The notes under the pieces are model-generated. The model made no database searches. It was not told the origin of the DNA and was given only the letters and a program-made list of their open reading frames with translations. From CAKSST01 sp045535505 (GTDB taxonomy: Bacteria > Bacillota > Clostridia > Oscillospirales > Acutalibacteraceae), in contig JAZSLU010000023.1 in the NCBI GenBank assembly GCA_045535505.1, positions 1 to 64,000 on the forward strand: 64,000 bases of DNA, written 5' to 3'. The position numbers and the translations under genes were made by a program. This document shows, piece after piece, positions 1 to 7,702 of the stretch. Each line of letters opens with the position of its first letter. Within the stretch, counting starts at the first letter, position 1.

Positions 1-2
1 CA

Positions 3-1817
3 ACTCCTTGGCTCACAGAACGACATGGCTACGATCCGACTTGTACTCCCATGCCCATCGCTGAAATGGCTGAAAAGTTCCCCGAAGCATTCGAGGAATT
101 CAATAAGGTTTGCGCAATTCTTGAAGATCACTATCGCGACATGCAGGATATGGAGTTCACTGTTGAACACGGCAAACTCTTCATGCTCCAGACACGTAAC
201 GGTAAGAGAACCGCTAAGGCTGCTCTCAAGATTGCTTGTGACCTCGTTGACGAGGGAATGATCGACAAAAAGCAGGCTGTTGCTATGATCGATCCTCGTA
301 ACCTTGATACACTTCTCCATCCCCAGTTTGATGCTAAAGCACTTAAAGCTGCTACACCCGCAGGTAAAGGTCTTGGCGCATCTCCCGGTGCTGCTTGCGG
401 TAAGGTTGTTTTCACTGCTGAAGATGCAGAAATTTGGAACAACAAGGGCGAAAAGGTTATCCTCGTTCGTCTTGAAACATCACCTGAAGACATTACAGGT
501 ATGAAAGCTTCTCAGGGTATCCTCACCGTTCGTGGCGGTATGACCTCTCACGCAGCTGTTGTTGCTCGTGGTATGGGTACTTGCTGCGTATCAGGTTGCG
601 GCGACATCATTATGGACGAAGCAAACAAGAAGTTCACTCTCGCAGGTAAAACCTACGTTGAGGGCGACTATATTTCACTTGACGGTTCAACAGGTAACAT
701 CTACGATGGTATTATTCCTACTGTTGATGCTGAAATTGCCGGTGAGTTCGGCAGAATTATGGCTTGGGCTGACAAGTACAGAACTCTTAAGGTTCGTACA
801 AACGCTGACACACCCGCTGATGCTAAAAAAGCTCGCGAGCTTGGCGCTGAGGGTATCGGTCTTTGCCGTACAGAGCATATGTTCTTCGAGGCAGACAGAA
901 TTGCTGCTTTCCGTGAGATGATTTGTGCTGACACAGTTGCAGAGCGTGAAGCTGCTCTCGAGAAGATTCTTCCCTACCAGCAGGGCGACTTTGAGAAACT
1001 TTACGAAGCACTCGAGGGCAACCCCGTTTGCATCCGTTTCCTCGATCCCCCTCTCCATGAGTTTGTTCCCACCGAAGAGGCTGACATTGCTGCTCTTGCA
1101 AAGGCACAGGGCAAAACTGTTGAAGATATCAAAAATATCATCACCGGTCTGCATGAGTTCAACCCCATGATGGGTCACCGTGGTTGCCGTCTTGCAGTTA
1201 CTTATCCTGAAATTGCAAAGATGCAGACATCTGCTGTTATCCGCGCTGCAATCAACGTTAAGAAGGCACATCCCGATTGGGATCTCGTTCCCGAGATTAT
1301 GATTCCCCTTACAGGCGAAGTTAAAGAGATGAAGTACGTTAAGGACGTTGTTGTTGCAACTGCCGATGCTGAGATTGCCGCCGCAGGCGTTGAGCTCAAG
1401 TATGAAGTTGGTACAATGATGGAAATCCCCAGAGCTTGTCTTACAGCTGACGAAATCGCAACAGAAGCTGAGTTCTTCTGCTTTGGTACAAACGACCTCA
1501 CTCAGATGACATTCGGCTTCAGCCGTGACGATGCCGGCAAGTTCCTTACAGCATACTATGACAGCAAAATTTACGAAAACGATCCGTTCGCAAAGCTTGA
1601 CCAGAACGGCGTTGGTAAATTAATGGAAATGGCTGTTGAGCTCGGTAAAAAGAGCCGTCCCGCTCTCCACTGCGGTATCTGCGGTGAACACGGCGGCGAC
1701 CCTGTTTCTGTAGAGTTCTGCCATAAGATCGGTCTTGACTACGTATCATGCTCACCTTTCCGTGTGCCGATCGCACGTCTCGCTGCAGCACAGGCTGCAA
1801 TTAAAGAATCTAAGTAA
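3..1817 (+). CDS. ppdK: Pyruvate, phosphate dikinase, 3' part (5' end outside window)
   Basis: PPDK interconverts pyruvate, ATP and Pi with PEP, AMP and PPi, and serves glycolysis or gluconeogenesis in many anaerobes. About 590 C-terminal residues of the usual ~875 are visible. They start at the end of the nucleotide-binding domain (HYRDMQDMEF...LQTRNGKRT), followed by the swivelling phosphohistidine domain with catalytic His in GGMTSHAAVVARGMG, and the TIM-barrel PEP/pyruvate domain with GIGLCRTEHMFF and the active-site Cys in HCGICGEHGGDP. The first in-window Met (base 51) is internal, not the start. Upstream of it, residues from bases 3-47 do not look like the family, which normally reads VAGIRTP just before PMPI; this suggests sequence error at the window edge. 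A terminator follows the stop codon. Confidence 0.95.
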   Translation, partial: TPWLTERHGYDPTCTPMPIAEMAEKFPEAFEEFNKVCAILEDHYRDMQDMEFTVEHGKLFMLQTRNGKRTAKAALKIACDLVDEGMIDKKQAVAMIDPRNLDTLLHPQFDAKALKAATPAGKGLGASPGAACGKVVFTAEDAEIWNNKGEKVILVRLETSPEDITGMKASQGILTVRGGMTSHAAVVARGMGTCCVSGCGDIIMDEANKKFTLAGKTYVEGDYISLDGSTGNIYDGIIPTVDAEIAGEFGRIMAWADKYRTLKVRTNADTPADAKKARELGAEGIGLCRTEHMFFEADRIAAFREMICADTVAEREAALEKILPYQQGDFEKLYEALEGNPVCIRFLDPPLHEFVPTEEADIAALAKAQGKTVEDIKNIITGLHEFNPMMGHRGCRLAVTYPEIAKMQTSAVIRAAINVKKAHPDWDLVPEIMIPLTGEVKEMKYVKDVVVATADAEIAAAGVELKYEVGTMMEIPRACLTADEIATEAEFFCFGTNDLTQMTFGFSRDDAGKFLTAYYDSKIYENDPFAKLDQNGVGKLMEMAVELGKKSRPALHCGICGEHGGDPVSVEFCHKIGLDYVSCSPFRVPIARLAAAQAAIKESK

Positions 1818-1838
1818 TTAGATTTATAAAGCGAAATT

Positions 1839-1873
1839 ATCCCTCTGTCGAAAATACGGCAGAGGGATTTTTA
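1839..1873 (+). terminator. Intrinsic terminator of ppdK
   Basis: A GC-rich stem (ATCCCTCTG pairing with CAGAGGGAT, with one further pair around a short A-rich loop) is followed by TTTTTA. It lies 20 bases after the ppdK stop codon. Confidence 0.85.
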
Positions 1874-1944
1874 CATTATAGGGGTTTCTATTTAAAACAC
1901 AATGTGATATAATAAAGCAACAAAAATTTGCAAGGATGAAAGCA

Positions 1945-2451
1945 ATGATTATTTTAATTTTCGGAGCGTCGCACGCAGGCAAAACTGCACTTGCTCAAAA
2001 ACTGCTTGAAAAATATCAGTTTCCGTATTTATCGATAGACCATTTGAAAATGGGGTTAATCAGAAGCAACAACACAAATCTTACGCCTTTAAGTGATGAC
2101 AATGCCTTGACGGCATATTTATGGCCGATTGTGCGAGAGATGATTAAAACCGCTATTGAAAACGAGCAAAATTTAATTATAGAGGGTTGTTATGTTCCTT
2201 TTGATTTTAAAAAGGATTTTGAAAAAGAATATCTTGAACATATTAAACATTATTGTCTTATAATGAGCGAGAACTATATAAAAACCCATTTTGAAGATAT
2301 AAAAAAATATGCAAATGTCATTGAAAAGCGTCTTTTAGACGACTGCACCATTGAGGAGCTTTTGAAAGACAACAAGAAAAACTTGGAACTTGCGCAAAAG
2401 CACAATATAAATTACACACTTATTGACCTACATTATAAAATTGTTTTATAA
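1945..2451 (+). CDS. Small P-loop kinase-like protein
   Basis: A 168-residue cytoplasmic protein with an N-terminal Walker A motif (GASHAGKT) right after a hydrophobic strand (MIILIF). This layout is seen in small nucleotide, sugar or 2-phosphoglycerate kinases and toxin-like P-loop ATPases. A second hydrophobic strand (NLIIEGCYVP, near residues 75-85) resembles the Walker B strand of adenylate-kinase-like folds. The substrate cannot be told from sequence. The ATG at 1936 touches the AAGGA ribosome-binding site, so the ATG at 1945, 8 bases downstream of it, is the better start. A TATAAT at 1908-1913 may be its -10 box. A weak AT-rich stem (TATAACAA/TTGTTATA) follows the stop codon. Confidence 0.7.
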   Translation: MIILIFGASHAGKTALAQKLLEKYQFPYLSIDHLKMGLIRSNNTNLTPLSDDNALTAYLWPIVREMIKTAIENEQNLIIEGCYVPFDFKKDFEKEYLEHIKHYCLIMSENYIKTHFEDIKKYANVIEKRLLDDCTIEELLKDNKKNLELAQKHNINYTLIDLHYKIVL

Positions 2452-2470
2452 CAAAAATCTCCACCGATTG

Positions 2471-3139
2471 TTATATTTTAAAAGCTTTTTCTGTAGGCAG
2501 GGCAAAAATAATGCCGTTTGCATCTGAGGTTAAGCCAAATTCGGCATTTACGTCTTCCATTATCTTTTTGCTTGCCTTATAGGGCGCCAAAATACAAAGC
2601 ATTTCTCGCTCGGAGTCTGCATTGGCATCTAAAAATTCGGCAAACTGTTCAACATCAGCCAGTCTTCCCTTAATAACTGTGCCGCCTGTTGCACCCGCTT
2701 TTCTTGCAACATTCATTACATCCTCGCTATAACCCTCGTTTACCGATATTATTATAAGATTGTTGTGATGTTCGTTTTGCATATTTACAGTTTCCTTTTG
2801 CGTATTTTGGTTGTTTTTAAAATTAAGCATCTCACTTAATACTCTACTTGCCGCCGAAACATCAATTACTATCATTATTCCGCCATATTTGGAATGACTT
2901 TGGAATGTTTCGCCGAAGTTTTCCATCATTTCTTTTGTGTCGTCTTGCGCACCAAGACTGATTATTATATCCTTGTCGTTTGTGCCCAGACCAAAAATGT
3001 CCAACATTTCGGTCGGCGCTGTGCCAAAACCCACTGTCTGAAAGTTAACCCTTATTTTTTGATTTTTGAGTTCCTTGATTAGTTTGTTACCCTTACCTTG
3101 CTCAACTATTGATAGGAGAGCCATTATTTTCTTACTCAT
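2471..3139 (-). CDS. Tandem P-II (GlnB-like) signalling protein
   Basis: This 222-residue protein seems to be two P-II-like ferredoxin-fold domains in a row, joined by an Asn/Gln-rich linker near residues 108-125. Each begins with a hydrophobic strand (KKIMALLSIVEQGKG and NNLIIISVNEGYSED). The second repeat has the P-II-like GATGGTVIKGR stretch. The T-loop Tyr of classical GlnB is not evident, so uridylylation is unlikely. The start was moved to the ATG at 3139, 9 bases after GGAGG; the longer frame adds only seven residues. It overlaps the end of the DUF1538 gene by 8 bases, so the two are translationally coupled. P-II-like proteins next to transporters usually regulate them; that role is inference here. 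Confidence 0.75.
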   Translation of the reverse strand: MSKKIMALLSIVEQGKGNKLIKELKNQKIRVNFQTVGFGTAPTEMLDIFGLGTNDKDIIISLGAQDDTKEMMENFGETFQSHSKYGGIMIVIDVSAASRVLSEMLNFKNNQNTQKETVNMQNEHHNNLIIISVNEGYSEDVMNVARKAGATGGTVIKGRLADVEQFAEFLDANADSEREMLCILAPYKASKKIMEDVNAEFGLTSDANGIIFALPTEKAFKI

Positions 3140-4661
3140 TTGCAGCGCCCTCCATATCAAAAAATACGATATCGTCTTCTATCATACTTATTTCGGTATG
3201 CAACTTTTTAACCTTACTTGCGTGTTTTCTTCTTTCATACAAACCTAAGGCTTGAATTGTAATAAGCGGTGCCATGGCAATCATTGCCACTATGCCGAAC
3301 GCATCGGTCATTGCGTTGCCGCCTATAGCCCCACAAGCACCCATTGCAAATGGCAGCATAAAGGTTGAGGTCATTGGACCGCTTGCAACACCGCCCGAGT
3401 CGAACGCGATACCTGTATATATGTTTGGAACAAAAAAGCTTATTATAAGCGAGATGGCATAACCGCATATTAAAAACGGCATTATTGATATACCCGTAAG
3501 CACTCTGAGCATTGCAATGCCCACCGAAACCGACACACCGACCGAAAGCGCAACCGCAACAGATTTTTGCGATATTGCACCATTTGTTATCTCGTTAACC
3601 TGTCTTTTAAGGGAATGTACGGCAGGCTCAGCAGCAACAACAAAGTATCCCATAAGCATACCTATGGGAATAAGCATGGACTTAAACGAGCCACCTGCTA
3701 TTTGAGCACCGATAAGCCGTCCCGCAGGCATAAAGCCGACGTTTGCCCCCGTCAAAAACAGCACGAGACCCACGTATGTGTAAACAAAACCGAAAGACAT
3801 TTTAAAAATATTATGTATATGATATTTTCTTGTTATAAGCTGGAAAATTACAAAAAGTAAAACTACAGGCACAAAAGCAATGGCAACCTCTTTTGCATAA
3901 TAAGGCAATGCGCCAGAAAACTGTCTAAATGCCTGAGTTGTGGTTTTAATATCAATAATTTCATAAACAGTAGTAGCGGGTAGCGGTTTGTAAAAAATGC
4001 TAAGCAGAAGCACCGATAAAATCGGTCCTATGCTGCAAAGAGCAACTAAACCAAAACTGTGTTCACCTATATGCTTACCTTTTTTTCTTGCCGCAAGACC
4101 AGCACCGAGCGCCATAATAAACGGCACTGTTATAGGACCGGTTGTTACCCCGCCAGAATCAAACGCTGTGGGAATGAATTCACCAGGTGCAAAAAAGGCA
4201 AGTACAATTATCAATGCATAAAATATAACAAGCAATCTGCGCAAGGGCAGTTCCTTTTTGTTTCTTATAAGCGTTATGCAAAGAAAAATGCCAACGCCGA
4301 CACCAACGCAACCCACGAGCAACGAATTTGGTATGGTGGGAACCTGTTCGGCAAGAACCTGAAGGTCGGGCTCTGAAACGGTGATAAGAAAGCCGAGCAA
4401 AAAGCAAATTAAAAGGGGTATAAGCAGTTTCCTTTTTTTGTTGAGTGATTTGCCTATGCCGTCGCCCAATGGCTCCATAGAAATGCCCGAACCAACCGTA
4501 AAAAAGCTCATTCCCAAAATGAGCAATATTGTTCCAAACAAAAACAAAACAAGGACACCCGCTTGTAACGTAACACAGGTGACCGAAAGAATTAAAACTA
4601 TCAGCGCTATCGGCAAAACCGACTTAAGCGACTCTTTAACGGATGAGAAAATGTGCTCCAT
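3132..4661 (-). CDS. DUF1538 family polytopic membrane protein (putative transporter)
   Basis: A 509-residue protein with about 12 hydrophobic segments and an internal duplication. The phrase AFDSGGV-x-x-GP occurs twice, near residues 164-176 and 418-430, each within a similar hydrophobic setting. This is the pattern of DUF1538 proteins, a family of unknown substrate. The duplicated signature suggests two inverted or parallel halves of a transporter with the FDSGG motifs near a shared site. It is the first gene of a two-gene unit with the tandem P-II protein, which is its likely regulator. Confidence 0.85.
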   Translation of the reverse strand: MEHIFSSVKESLKSVLPIALIVLILSVTCVTLQAGVLVLFLFGTILLILGMSFFTVGSGISMEPLGDGIGKSLNKKRKLLIPLLICFLLGFLITVSEPDLQVLAEQVPTIPNSLLVGCVGVGVGIFLCITLIRNKKELPLRRLLVIFYALIIVLAFFAPGEFIPTAFDSGGVTTGPITVPFIMALGAGLAARKKGKHIGEHSFGLVALCSIGPILSVLLLSIFYKPLPATTVYEIIDIKTTTQAFRQFSGALPYYAKEVAIAFVPVVLLFVIFQLITRKYHIHNIFKMSFGFVYTYVGLVLFLTGANVGFMPAGRLIGAQIAGGSFKSMLIPIGMLMGYFVVAAEPAVHSLKRQVNEITNGAISQKSVAVALSVGVSVSVGIAMLRVLTGISIMPFLICGYAISLIISFFVPNIYTGIAFDSGGVASGPMTSTFMLPFAMGACGAIGGNAMTDAFGIVAMIAMAPLITIQALGLYERRKHASKVKKLHTEISMIEDDIVFFDMEGAANE

Positions 4662-4698
4662 TAATTTACCTCAAAAACATCTTGTTGTTAATAATATT

Positions 4699-4727
4699 GT
4701 TATAATATATAATTTTATTCCTTGCAA
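4699..4727 (-). promoter_or_regulatory. Sigma-A promoter for DUF1538/P-II operon
   Basis: On the minus strand TTGCAA, 17 bases, TATAAC, about 40 bases upstream of the DUF1538 start codon. Confidence 0.6.
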
Positions 4728-4745
4728 TTATAAAAGCAATAAGTG

Positions 4746-4774
4746 TTGAAAATTTTTTGGTCATTTGTTAAAAT
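4746..4774 (+). promoter_or_regulatory. Sigma-A promoter for gtrA-like gene
   Basis: TTGAAA, 17-base spacer, TAAAAT. The predicted transcript begins about 20 bases before the ATG at 4804 and includes a GGTGGT ribosome-binding site. It is divergent from the DUF1538 promoter. Confidence 0.6.
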
Positions 4775-4803
4775 AACGGTAACAATAAGTTTGGTGGTAC
4801 ATT

Positions 4804-5220
4804 ATGAACAGCATTATAAAATATAAACAAATAATTCTATATTTGTTTTTTGGTGGTTGTACCACCTTAATTAACTGGGCAACATACGCATTTTGTTATA
4901 ATTTTGCAAAAATTCATAATGTGACTGCAACCATTATTGCTTGGGTATTGTCTGTTGCTTTTGCTTTTATAACCAACAAACTTTGGGTATTTGAAGAAAA
5001 AAACTCATCTGACAAAACCCTGTTATTTCAAGTTTGGACCTTTACTGCCGCAAGACTTCTAACCGGATTGCTTGATGTTGCAATTATGTTCATCACAGTA
5101 GATGTTATGAAAATGAATTCATCCCTTTGGAAGTTGATTTCAAACGCGATTGTTATAATATTAAATTATATTTTAAGTAAATTTATCGTTTTTAAAAATG
5201 CAAAAAACTCTGCTGATTAG
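4804..5220 (+). CDS. GtrA-like small membrane protein
   Basis: A 138-residue protein with four hydrophobic segments and the family phrases LYLFFGGCTTLINW near the N-terminus, FITNKLWVF in the middle and ILNYILSKFIVFKN at the C-terminus. This is the GtrA (PF04138) pattern. Members are thought to move polyprenyl-linked sugars across the membrane or to assist wall and O-antigen glycosylation. No glycosyltransferase partner is adjacent. It is monocistronic: it has its own promoter, and its stop codon lies inside the terminator hairpin. Confidence 0.85.
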   Translation: MNSIIKYKQIILYLFFGGCTTLINWATYAFCYNFAKIHNVTATIIAWVLSVAFAFITNKLWVFEEKNSSDKTLLFQVWTFTAARLLTGLLDVAIMFITVDVMKMNSSLWKLISNAIVIILNYILSKFIVFKNAKNSAD

Positions 5221-5231
5221 CAGAGTTTTTT
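5203..5231. terminator. Bidirectional terminator, gtrA / azlD
   Basis: CTCTGCTGATTAGCAGAG is flanked by A-run and T-run, so it can end transcription of both convergent genes. It contains the gtrA-like stop codon and overlaps the azlD 3' end by two bases. Confidence 0.85.
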
Positions 5232-5529
5232 ATATTATTATACCTGTAAGCAAGGCTGATGCGGCAGCGGCAACAGCAACCACAATGAGCGGTTGGTTAA
5301 AATACGCCAAAATAAGTGCAACAACTGTGCCTACAACAGCGGTTATTGTATTGCCTGTTGAATAAAATATTGCGGGAACGGTCATTGCGCTAAGCACAGC
5401 ATAAGGAAGATAATAAAGCAGACTGCGTATAAAGCGAGACTGAATTTCTTTGCGAAAAAGCGTAAAAGGTATCATTCGTATCAGATATGTCACACCTGCC
5501 ATAACAACAATATAAATTGCCAGACTCAT
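5230..5529 (-). CDS. azlD: AzlD-type branched-chain amino acid exporter subunit
   Basis: A 99-residue integral membrane protein with three to four hydrophobic segments and the AzlD phrase VTYLIRMIPFTLF near the N-terminus. AzlD proteins work with AzlC as the small subunit of a branched-chain amino acid (or azaleucine) efflux system. Its start codon overlaps the azlC stop by 4 bases, so the pair is translationally coupled. The length is normal for the family. Confidence 0.88.
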   Translation of the reverse strand: MSLAIYIVVMAGVTYLIRMIPFTLFRKEIQSRFIRSLLYYLPYAVLSAMTVPAIFYSTGNTITAVVGTVVALILAYFNQPLIVVAVAAAASALLTGIII

Positions 5530-6224
5530 ATTTCTTCCCCCTTATCTATGGGAAACAGCCACGAACACACAACCGATGCAATTAAGGCACTCATTATAAC
5601 AGCAAAGCCGACCGAAACTGCTGTTAATACAAATTTGAACAAAATGCTGCAAACTGCCGCAATAAGAACAGCCACAAGCACACGCTTGTCCCGACGGGAA
5701 ACAGGCAAAACTATTGCAATAAACATTCCGTAAAGTAAAATGCCCATCGCATCAGCAATAAATGCGGGCAAAAAATGTCCTGCAACAGCTCCAAGCAATG
5801 TACCCAGTGTCCAACCTATAATCGGCAAGGTTATAAGTCCCGCCATATATGAAGCAGAAATTTTACCTTTTTGCGATACTGCTACGGCAAAAATTTCATC
5901 CGTTATACCAAAGGAAAGCAAAAGCCGTTTGGGTGTATTAAAACTATCGTCAAGTTTTTGGGTAAGCGAAAACCCCATAAGCGCATAACGCAAATTTATA
6001 ACAAACTGTGTAAGCGCCATTTCAAGCAAGGTGCCTGCAGCCGCAATAACCCCAACACCTGCAACCTGTCCCGCAGAGGTTAGATTGGTTAAGGAAACAA
6101 TCACAGCACCTAAAGCAGAAATATCACATCCTACAGCCAAAATGCCAAAGCCGAACGACACCGACAAATATCCCAATGCAATCGGAACACCGTGTGCCAA
6201 GCCTTTTGAAAAAAGTTTGCCCAA
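5526..6224 (-). CDS. azlC: AzlC-type branched-chain amino acid exporter subunit
   Basis: A 232-residue polytopic protein with the AzlC N-terminal signature GVPIALGYLSVSFGFGILA, then LTNLTSAGQVAG and further membrane segments. It forms the large subunit of the AzlCD exporter with the downstream gene. The start is TTG at 6224, ten bases after GGGG; the ATG at 6234 is out of frame. A candidate promoter, TTGTTT-17-TAAACT at 6256-6284 on the minus strand, lies just upstream and is divergent from the promoter of the next gene. Confidence 0.88.
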   Translation of the reverse strand: MGKLFSKGLAHGVPIALGYLSVSFGFGILAVGCDISALGAVIVSLTNLTSAGQVAGVGVIAAAGTLLEMALTQFVINLRYALMGFSLTQKLDDSFNTPKRLLLSFGITDEIFAVAVSQKGKISASYMAGLITLPIIGWTLGTLLGAVAGHFLPAFIADAMGILLYGMFIAIVLPVSRRDKRVLVAVLIAAVCSILFKFVLTAVSVGFAVIMSALIASVVCSWLFPIDKGEEI

Positions 6225-6295
6225 GCCTACTCATCCCCTTTCGTCAACGCTAAACAGTTTACCACATCATAGGTATTAAAACAAGCATTTTTCTG

Positions 6296-6325
6296 TTGAT
6301 ATAAGCAACTTATATATGGTATAAT
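6296..6325 (+). promoter_or_regulatory. Sigma-A promoter for glycerol-1-phosphate dehydrogenase
   Basis: TTGATA, 18-base spacer, TATAAT, followed by AAGGAG at 6347 and the ATG at 6364. Confidence 0.65.
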
Positions 6326-6363
6326 TCGTTTGATGTTACAATGTTTAAGGAGTTATTTATTTT

Positions 6364-7620
6364 ATGTCAAAAATTCTTGAGATTATTGAAGATTTTAAAG
6401 GCGATTGTGAGTGTGGCATAAAGCACGAAACAGATATTAAAGATGTCCGCATTGAGTCGGGCGCCGTTCATTTTGTGGGCAATGTTTTAAGCCAAAATGG
6501 GTTTAGCAAAAATTTGTTGATTGTTGCTGACAAAAACACCTTAAAAGCCGCCGCAGGCATTGAAGAAAGTCTTGAAGGATTTAATATTGAATATAAAATT
6601 TATGAGGATTTACGCATTGCTACAATGGATGAGGTAAAAGCGGTTGAGGCGTTGATTGAAAACCGAGATATTTCGGTTTTGTCGGTTGGTTCAGGCTCTA
6701 TAAACGACACCTGCCGTCTTGCCGCCGCAAACCAAGACAAAAAGCTTTGCATTTTTGCAACAGCACCCTCAATGGATGGGTTTGCCTCGTACTGCGCGCC
6801 CATTGTTGACAACGGTTTTAAAATTACATATCCGGCAAAAAGCCCCGAAGTTGTTATAGGCGACACAAAAATTCTTGCCGATGCTCCCACCGAACTTAAG
6901 GCTGCAGGCTTTGGCGATATGATTGCAAAATACGTCGGCCTTGTGGATTGGCAGATTTCCGCCTTGCTAACCGGCGAATATTATTGTGAAAAAATTGCAA
7001 ACCTAACAAGAACCGCCGTTGACGAATTGATGGAAATGGCAGACAAGGTTTGCATAAAAGACGAGCATACCGCAGGTAAAATATTTGAAGCTTTATTAAA
7101 AACAGGCATTGGTATGAGTTTTTCACAAAACTCTCGCCCCGCAAGCGGAAGTGAGCATATAATTGCACACTTGATTGAATGTGTACAGTTGCGTGATGGC
7201 ATTATTCCCAATTATCATGGTGACGACATCGGCGTCTGTTCACTCAGTATGCTTAAATATTATAACTTTCTGGCAAGTCACCAAAACATTGATACACAAA
7301 ACGAGGTTGTTGACTGGGACGACGTTTATGCCTTTTATGCCGAAATGGCTGACGAGGTGAAAAACTTTAACACTCCCACAAACATCATTGACGATGTTGA
7401 TAAAGACGTTTTAAAAGCAAACTGGAGTAAAATAAGAGATATTATTGGCAGCGTACCAAGCTATGAAAAATGTAAAGACGCAATGGTTAAAGCAGGTTGT
7501 AAAATTACGGTTGACGACATCAAAAAAGACAAAAAGTTGTTTGAAGATTGTGTAAAATACTCACCATATATGCGCCGCCGCCTTACATTACTTCGCATTA
7601 AAGATATGATTGTTTTATAA
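6364..7620 (+). CDS. sn-Glycerol-1-phosphate dehydrogenase family protein (AraM/EgsA-like)
   Basis: A 418-residue member of the iron-alcohol-dehydrogenase/dehydroquinate-synthase fold. The nucleotide-binding part has VLSVGSGSINDTCR and ATAPSMDGFASY. The C-terminal helical domain follows, with metal ligands likely at the Asp in GFGDMIAKY and at two His residues near GSEHIIAH and NYHGDDIG. This is the layout of bacterial AraM/EgsA enzymes, which reduce dihydroxyacetone phosphate to glycerol-1-phosphate, the archaeal lipid stereoisomer. It is a little longer than the usual ~395 residues. It has its own promoter; no lipid or arabinose gene is next to it, so its pathway here is open. Confidence 0.82.
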   Translation: MSKILEIIEDFKGDCECGIKHETDIKDVRIESGAVHFVGNVLSQNGFSKNLLIVADKNTLKAAAGIEESLEGFNIEYKIYEDLRIATMDEVKAVEALIENRDISVLSVGSGSINDTCRLAAANQDKKLCIFATAPSMDGFASYCAPIVDNGFKITYPAKSPEVVIGDTKILADAPTELKAAGFGDMIAKYVGLVDWQISALLTGEYYCEKIANLTRTAVDELMEMADKVCIKDEHTAGKIFEALLKTGIGMSFSQNSRPASGSEHIIAHLIECVQLRDGIIPNYHGDDIGVCSLSMLKYYNFLASHQNIDTQNEVVDWDDVYAFYAEMADEVKNFNTPTNIIDDVDKDVLKANWSKIRDIIGSVPSYEKCKDAMVKAGCKITVDDIKKDKKLFEDCVKYSPYMRRRLTLLRIKDMIVL

Positions 7621-7644
7621 GAAAGACAACAAAATCCTCAATTC

Positions 7645-7673
7645 TTGACATTGGACTCGCTAAATGTTAAAAT
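7645..7673 (+). promoter_or_regulatory. Sigma-A promoter for the GT-C-like membrane protein
   Basis: TTGACA, 17-base spacer, TAAAAT in the 73-base gap after the preceding gene. Confidence 0.7.
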
Positions 7674-7702
7674 TTAATTAACAAACTTGTGGGGTGATAG
7701 CT

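Noticed and set aside
687..1271. Long antisense reading frame inside ppdK
   Set aside because: It is a shadow of the high-GC third-position coding of ppdK; no ribosome-binding site or family resemblance.
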